A stretch of DNA of 42,178 nucleotides from a virus, in IMG/VR virus record IMGVR_UViG_3300049919_000310, positions 1 through 42,178 of that record. One strand, 5' to 3'. Below are positions 39,572 to 42,178 of this stretch, piece by piece. Within the stretch, counting starts at the first letter, position 1. Every line of letters begins with the position of its first letter. Both the position numbers and the translations under genes were made by a program. A model generated the notes under the pieces. It was not told the DNA's origin. It saw only the letters and a list, made by a program, of their open reading frames with translations, and made no database searches.

Positions 39572-39915
39572 GCGGCAACATCGACCTCGGGCTGGCTTTG
39601 GTTGCCGTGCTTCGGGAACCGGGTGTGGAAATAACGTGCGAGGATCTCGCGGCGTGGTGCGATTGCGCGCCTTCGACGATTCATCGCATCGAACGAAGAG
39701 CGCTGGAGAAAATCCGCTGGTCGGCGCAAAATCCGATCATCCTCTCTGCTTTATTGGAGGGCATGGAAAAACCAGCCAAGGCGGGAGCGGCTTCGCCTTT
39801 CAAATACAAGCCGCAGTTCGGTGTGATCGTGATTTGCGAGAGCGAGCCGGATCAAAAGAAGAAGTTCGCTCTGCTGAAAAAGCAGGGGCTCAAACTAAAG
39901 GTGGTGTCGGTATGA
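39568..39915 (+). CDS. HTH protein with sigma region-4-like motif
   Basis: A 115-residue protein from a TTG start (TTGA overlap). Residues 24-50 (CEDLAAWCDCAPSTIHRIER, RALEKIR) strongly resemble sigma-70 region 4, in particular the IERRALxKLR ending of the recognition helix. The second half is a different, small alpha-beta part (FGVIVICESEPDQKKKFALL). Near the end of the early operon it may be the activator of the late operon, the job done by Mor and C in Mu. This role is inferred. Confidence 0.5.
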   Translation: MSGNIDLGLALVAVLREPGVEITCEDLAAWCDCAPSTIHRIERRALEKIRWSAQNPIILSALLEGMEKPAKAGAASPFKYKPQFGVIVICESEPDQKKKFALLKKQGLKLKVVSV

Positions 39916-41051
39916 TCGCAGAAGTTCATCATCAGTGCAAAGAGGCGGGCGGCTACCGGGCCGCGCGGGTAAAGAGTCTTTTCAACTGCGAAAGCGGCGC
40001 GGAGTTTCGCCTGCGCGCGGAGTTGCCGATTGAGGACTTGGAGTGGAAGGTGGGTTTGATCGTGGGGCCGAGCGGATCGGGGAAATCGTCGCTGGGTGCG
40101 AAGATGTTCGGGCCGAGTGCGATGGTGGATCTGCGAGCGGGTTGGGGCAACCAGGCTATCGTGGAAGAGATCGCGCCGGAGGGGACGTTTGACGCGGTGA
40201 CGGGCGCGCTCACTGCGGTCGGCCTGGGCAACGTGCCGACGTGGCTGAGGCCGTTTTCCGTGCTATCGAACGGGGAGCAGTTCCGGGCCGGGCTTGCGCG
40301 TTTGCTTTGCGAAGCGCCGCAGGTGGCCGTGGTGGACGAGTGGACGAGCGTGATTGACCGGCAGATTGCGCGCGTGGGCTCGCTGGCATTTGCAAAGGCG
40401 TGGCGGCGGACGAACGGCAAGGCGGTTCTGCTTTCGTGTCATGCCGACGTGATTCCGTGGCTGCAGCCGGACTGGATTTTCGACACTGCGACAGGAGTTT
40501 TCTCCGGGAGGTGTCGAAGTCGTCGCCCGGAAATCGAAGTGGAACTTTGGGAGACAGACTGGCGTTACTGGCCGCTGTTTGAGCCGCATCATTATTTGAA
40601 ACTGCCACGAATGATTGCCGCAAAATGCTATGTCGGGACGGTGAAAGGGGAGCTGGTGTGCCATGTGGGCGTGAGCCCGCGTCTGGACATCGGCTGCATG
40701 CGCGCGTGCAGGCTCGTGGTGATGCCGGAATGGCAAGGCGCGGGCGTGGGGATGCGGTTTTTGAACGCCGTCTGTCAGCACCAGCTCGAAGGTGGAAACC
40801 GATGGGAGCGGAAGTGTGAAACGCTGTTTCATACGTCGCATCCGGGGCTTGCGGCTGCGTTGCGGCGAGACTCGAAGTGGAGGCAGGTTTCTGCGGCGCT
40901 TTGCGGACAGCACAAGGGGCGTTCTGCGGCTTCGATGGTGAAAAGTGCGGCGCGCAAGCCATCTTCGCTGCGGGCTGCGGTGACTTCCGGCTACGGTGGT
41001 CATTTTCGGGCCGTGCAGGGGTTCCGGTACACGGGAGGGACAGCGCAATGA
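39912..41051 (+). CDS. ABC-type ATPase fused to GNAT/Mom-like acyltransferase (COG2401-like)
   Basis: A 379-residue fusion. Residues 40-200 are a compact ABC ATPase: Walker A GPSGSGKS (52-59), signature LSNGEQ (118-123), Walker B VAVVDE (138-143, Glu143), and switch histidine His177 in LLSCHADV. No membrane part is encoded. Residues 215-340 are a GNAT-type domain with HHYLK (226-230, a Mom-like motif), RACRLVVMPEWQGAGVGMRF where QGAGVG (275-280) is the acetyl-CoA loop, and a final basic part. Order and length fit COG2401, ABC ATPase fused to acyltransferase. In Mu the Mom GNAT protein modifies adenine in phage DNA against restriction. A similar role is likely here. ATGA overlap upstream and to the formyltransferase downstream. 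Confidence 0.65.
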   Translation: MIAEVHHQCKEAGGYRAARVKSLFNCESGAEFRLRAELPIEDLEWKVGLIVGPSGSGKSSLGAKMFGPSAMVDLRAGWGNQAIVEEIAPEGTFDAVTGALTAVGLGNVPTWLRPFSVLSNGEQFRAGLARLLCEAPQVAVVDEWTSVIDRQIARVGSLAFAKAWRRTNGKAVLLSCHADVIPWLQPDWIFDTATGVFSGRCRSRRPEIEVELWETDWRYWPLFEPHHYLKLPRMIAAKCYVGTVKGELVCHVGVSPRLDIGCMRACRLVVMPEWQGAGVGMRFLNAVCQHQLEGGNRWERKCETLFHTSHPGLAAALRRDSKWRQVSAALCGQHKGRSAASMVKSAARKPSSLRAAVTSGYGGHFRAVQGFRYTGGTAQ

Positions 41052-41710
41052 GGGTGGTTCTGGCGGGACAAAAGCGGTTCGGGCGGGACGTGCTGGCGAT
41101 GGTGTGCGCGCGGGGCTGGGATGTCGCGGCGGTGTTTTGCCCGGATGGCGACGACCGGCTGAGGCACGAGGCCGTGAACCGGAGGCTGGCGGTGTTTTCC
41201 GCGCGCGAGCTGACGGCGGCAATGATGCCCGGCGGCGTGCATTTGATCATCGCGGCGCACTGCCACACGTATATCTCGGCGAAGACGCGGGCGCGGGCGG
41301 AGCTGGGCGCGCTCGGGTATCATCCGTCGCTCTTGCCGAGGCACCGAGGGCGGTCGGCTATCGATTGGGCGCTTCGGTTTGGGGAGGCGGTGACGGGAGG
41401 ATCGGTTTTCTGGCTGAACGACACCGTGGACGGCGGGCCGATTGCCGCCCAGGACTACTGCCACATTCAGCCGGGAGATACGGCGCTGGAGTTGTGGACG
41501 CGGGACTTGGCACCGATGGGGCTGCGGTTGTTCAAGCGGGTGTTCGACGAGCTGGATCGTGGGTTCGTGCGTGCGGTGCCACAGGATACGGCGCTGGCGA
41601 CTTGGGAGCCCGCGCTCGATGGCGTTCCGCCACTCTGGAGACCCGACGTGCCACAGCTCGGGATGAGCCGTTTTACCACGGTGGCGGATCGTTTTACAGA
41701 GGCAGGATGA
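41048..41710 (+). CDS. Formyltransferase-like protein coupled to the ABC/GNAT gene
   Basis: A 220-residue protein of the formyl-transferase family (Fmt/PurN/ArnA N-terminal fold). The tail of the fold is plain: GYHPSLLPRHRGRSAIDWAL with His92, GGSVFWLNDTVDGGPIAAQD with Asp128, and PGDTALELWTRDL. The catalytic Asn two residues before His in well-studied members is Gly90 here. The N-terminal Rossmann strand is MRVVLAGQKRFGRDVLAMVC. It lacks the C-terminal domain that methionyl-tRNA formyltransferase needs for tRNA, so the substrate is something else. ATG at 41048 overlaps the preceding TGA, so it should act with the ABC/GNAT protein, possibly as a donor of a one-carbon group for a modified base. 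Confidence 0.65.
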   Translation: MRVVLAGQKRFGRDVLAMVCARGWDVAAVFCPDGDDRLRHEAVNRRLAVFSARELTAAMMPGGVHLIIAAHCHTYISAKTRARAELGALGYHPSLLPRHRGRSAIDWALRFGEAVTGGSVFWLNDTVDGGPIAAQDYCHIQPGDTALELWTRDLAPMGLRLFKRVFDELDRGFVRAVPQDTALATWEPALDGVPPLWRPDVPQLGMSRFTTVADRFTEAG

Positions 41711-41897
41711 TCTCTTTCGCGCCACGTTTCACGAGCTTGCGCCGGGCCGCTTCGAGCACCATTTTGCGGAACTCGCCTTCGTACGTCAGGGTGTCGCCTT
41801 TTTGGGAGAGATCCACAGTCTTGCCCATGAGGTCACGACCGAGCCTGAAGCTGCCGAGCCATTCCCCAGCGGCTTCCTGCGCGGACTCCCAACTCAA
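41694..41897 (-). CDS. Small convergent protein of unknown function
   Basis: A 67-residue ORF on the minus strand with a TTG start at 41897 and a TAA overlapping the end of the formyltransferase gene. The sequence (QEAAGEWLGSFRLGRDLMGK, VDLSQKGDTLTYEGEFRKMV, KLVKRGAKEIILPL) reads like real protein. Upstream in another frame an ORF ends with a TGA that overlaps this start (TTGA), similar to other couplings in the element. No SD is visible. It may be a lone terminal phage gene. Confidence 0.4.
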   Translation of the reverse strand: MSWESAQEAAGEWLGSFRLGRDLMGKTVDLSQKGDTLTYEGEFRKMVLEAARRKLVKRGAKEIILPL

Positions 41898-42178
41898 CCG
41901 TCATCGTGCTGCGTCTCCATCGCGTAAAGTTGAACCGGTTGTCGCCGAACTCCCGGCGGTTGGCAAGCAAGGTGGTTGTCGGTTGTGCCGACAGCGCGAG
42001 ACAACCGGGGACAACCCATCGGGCTCCTGTGGACATTTGTTCCGTGTCTCGCGGTTCCGGCTGAAGGTTGGACATCTGTTCCAAAAGCGGCCCTCTAAAA
42101 CCCCGTTTTCAGGGATAGTCCGGCCTTTTCGGGGAGTTTCAGCCCTTGGACATCTGCTCTGGGCTGGTCGTCAGATAC
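41898..42178. other. Right prophage end, no clear gene
   Basis: These 281 bases hold no convincing coding sequence. They carry two GGTTGTC (41937-41943 and 41974-41980) facing two GACAACC (42000-42006 and 42010-42016), three copies of the end repeat, and short A/T-rich patches. Read inward the window edge is GTATCTG, close to the TGTAGCG at the left terminus, so the prophage end is probably at or just past the edge. Confidence 0.5.
42028..42160. repeat. Right-end transposase-binding repeats (three copies)
   Basis: TGTGGACATTTGTTCC (42028-42043), GTTGGACATCTGTTCC (42067-42082) and CCTTGGACATCTGCTCT (42144-42160) share TTGGACATYTGYTC. The same core, inverted, occurs twice at the left end (358-392). 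Spacing is 39 and about 78 bases. Together they define the two ends of a transposable element and are the likely binding sites of the transposase at 28714-31155. Confidence 0.6.

Larger units (their letters stand above)
345..42178. mobile_element. Mu-type transposable siphovirus prophage, essentially complete
   Basis: The element carries a MuA-like DDE-type transposase, a MuB-like ATPase, Gam, a GemA-like protein, a LexA-type repressor facing a cro-like gene, and a full head and tail gene set including DUF935 portal and gpI-like protease. The tape measure, tail tube and J-like tip with no sheath or contractile baseplate genes indicate a long non-contractile tail, as in transposable siphophages such as B3 and D3112. 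The left end is placed at TGTA (345) because 13-bp motifs containing AAATGTCC follow it and host efflux coding sequence precedes it. The same motif occurs inverted three times near 42028-42160. The last bases of the window, read inward, are GTATCTG, so the right terminus (TGTA...) is probably at or one base beyond the window edge. Both ends are inferred. Confidence 0.85.

Noticed and set aside
39255-39911. Extension of the ABC/GNAT reading frame upstream to 39255
   Set aside because: It overlaps two better genes in another frame and is Pro/Arg/Ser-rich; the ATG at 39912 makes the usual ATGA overlap.

Overview
The window is almost entirely one transposable (Mu-type) prophage of a siphovirus, in the chromosome of a high-GC Gram-negative bacterium. 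The host call rests on the 3' fragment of a TolC/OprM-type efflux gene at the extreme left. A Verrucomicrobiota-like host is plausible because of high GC, A/C-rich gene leaders without a Shine-Dalgarno (SD) sequence and a GH75-type enzyme, but this is inference. No tRNA, rRNA, CRISPR array or insertion sequence was seen.

Layout. (1) 1-344: host DNA with the 3' end of an outer-membrane efflux gene, apparently cut by the insertion. (2) 345-455: left prophage end with two 13-bp end repeats 22 bp apart. (3) 456-26017, minus strand: the late operon, transcribed leftward. Read from its start it holds small accessory genes, Mu-like small terminase/gp27, large terminase, DUF935 portal, gpI-like protease with a nested scaffold start, decoration protein, major capsid, holin-like peptide, connector, F-like and G-like head proteins, terminator-like and tail-tube-like proteins, an exported fibre-like protein and a lipoprotein, tail tube, a frameshifted tail-assembly chaperone, tape measure, a PKD-domain tail protein, a glycosyltransferase, a DUF2163 protein, an NlpC/P60-like peptidase and the tail-tip (J-like) protein. 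(4) 26014-27341, minus: a zinc-ribbon membrane protein and a LexA/S24-type repressor with two helix-turn-helix regions. (5) 27342-27417: divergent operator region whose repeats recur after the cro-like gene. (6) 27418-41710, plus strand: the early/middle operon with cro-like gene, small regulators, MuA-like transposase, MuB-like ATPase, Gam, GemA-like protein, DUF2786 protein, GH75-type endolysin candidate, small unknown genes, a sigma-region-4-like HTH protein, an ABC-ATPase/GNAT fusion and a formyltransferase. (7) 41711-42178: right prophage end with three end repeats and inverted GGTTGTC/GACAACC motifs.

How it works together. Repressor and cro-like protein would compete at the shared operators. 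Derepression would express the transposase/ATPase pair, which replicates the element by transposition while Gam protects DNA ends. A later regulator, possibly the sigma-like HTH protein, would switch on the leftward virion operon. Most neighbouring genes overlap by 1-4 bases (ATGA, GTGA, TTGA, TAATG), so both arms look like tightly coupled polycistronic units. The most unusual content is the ABC-ATPase/GNAT plus formyltransferase pair at the right end, the glycosyltransferase inside the tail operon, a glutamate at the second catalytic position of the transposase, and SD-less A/C-rich leaders on the presumed most abundant proteins.
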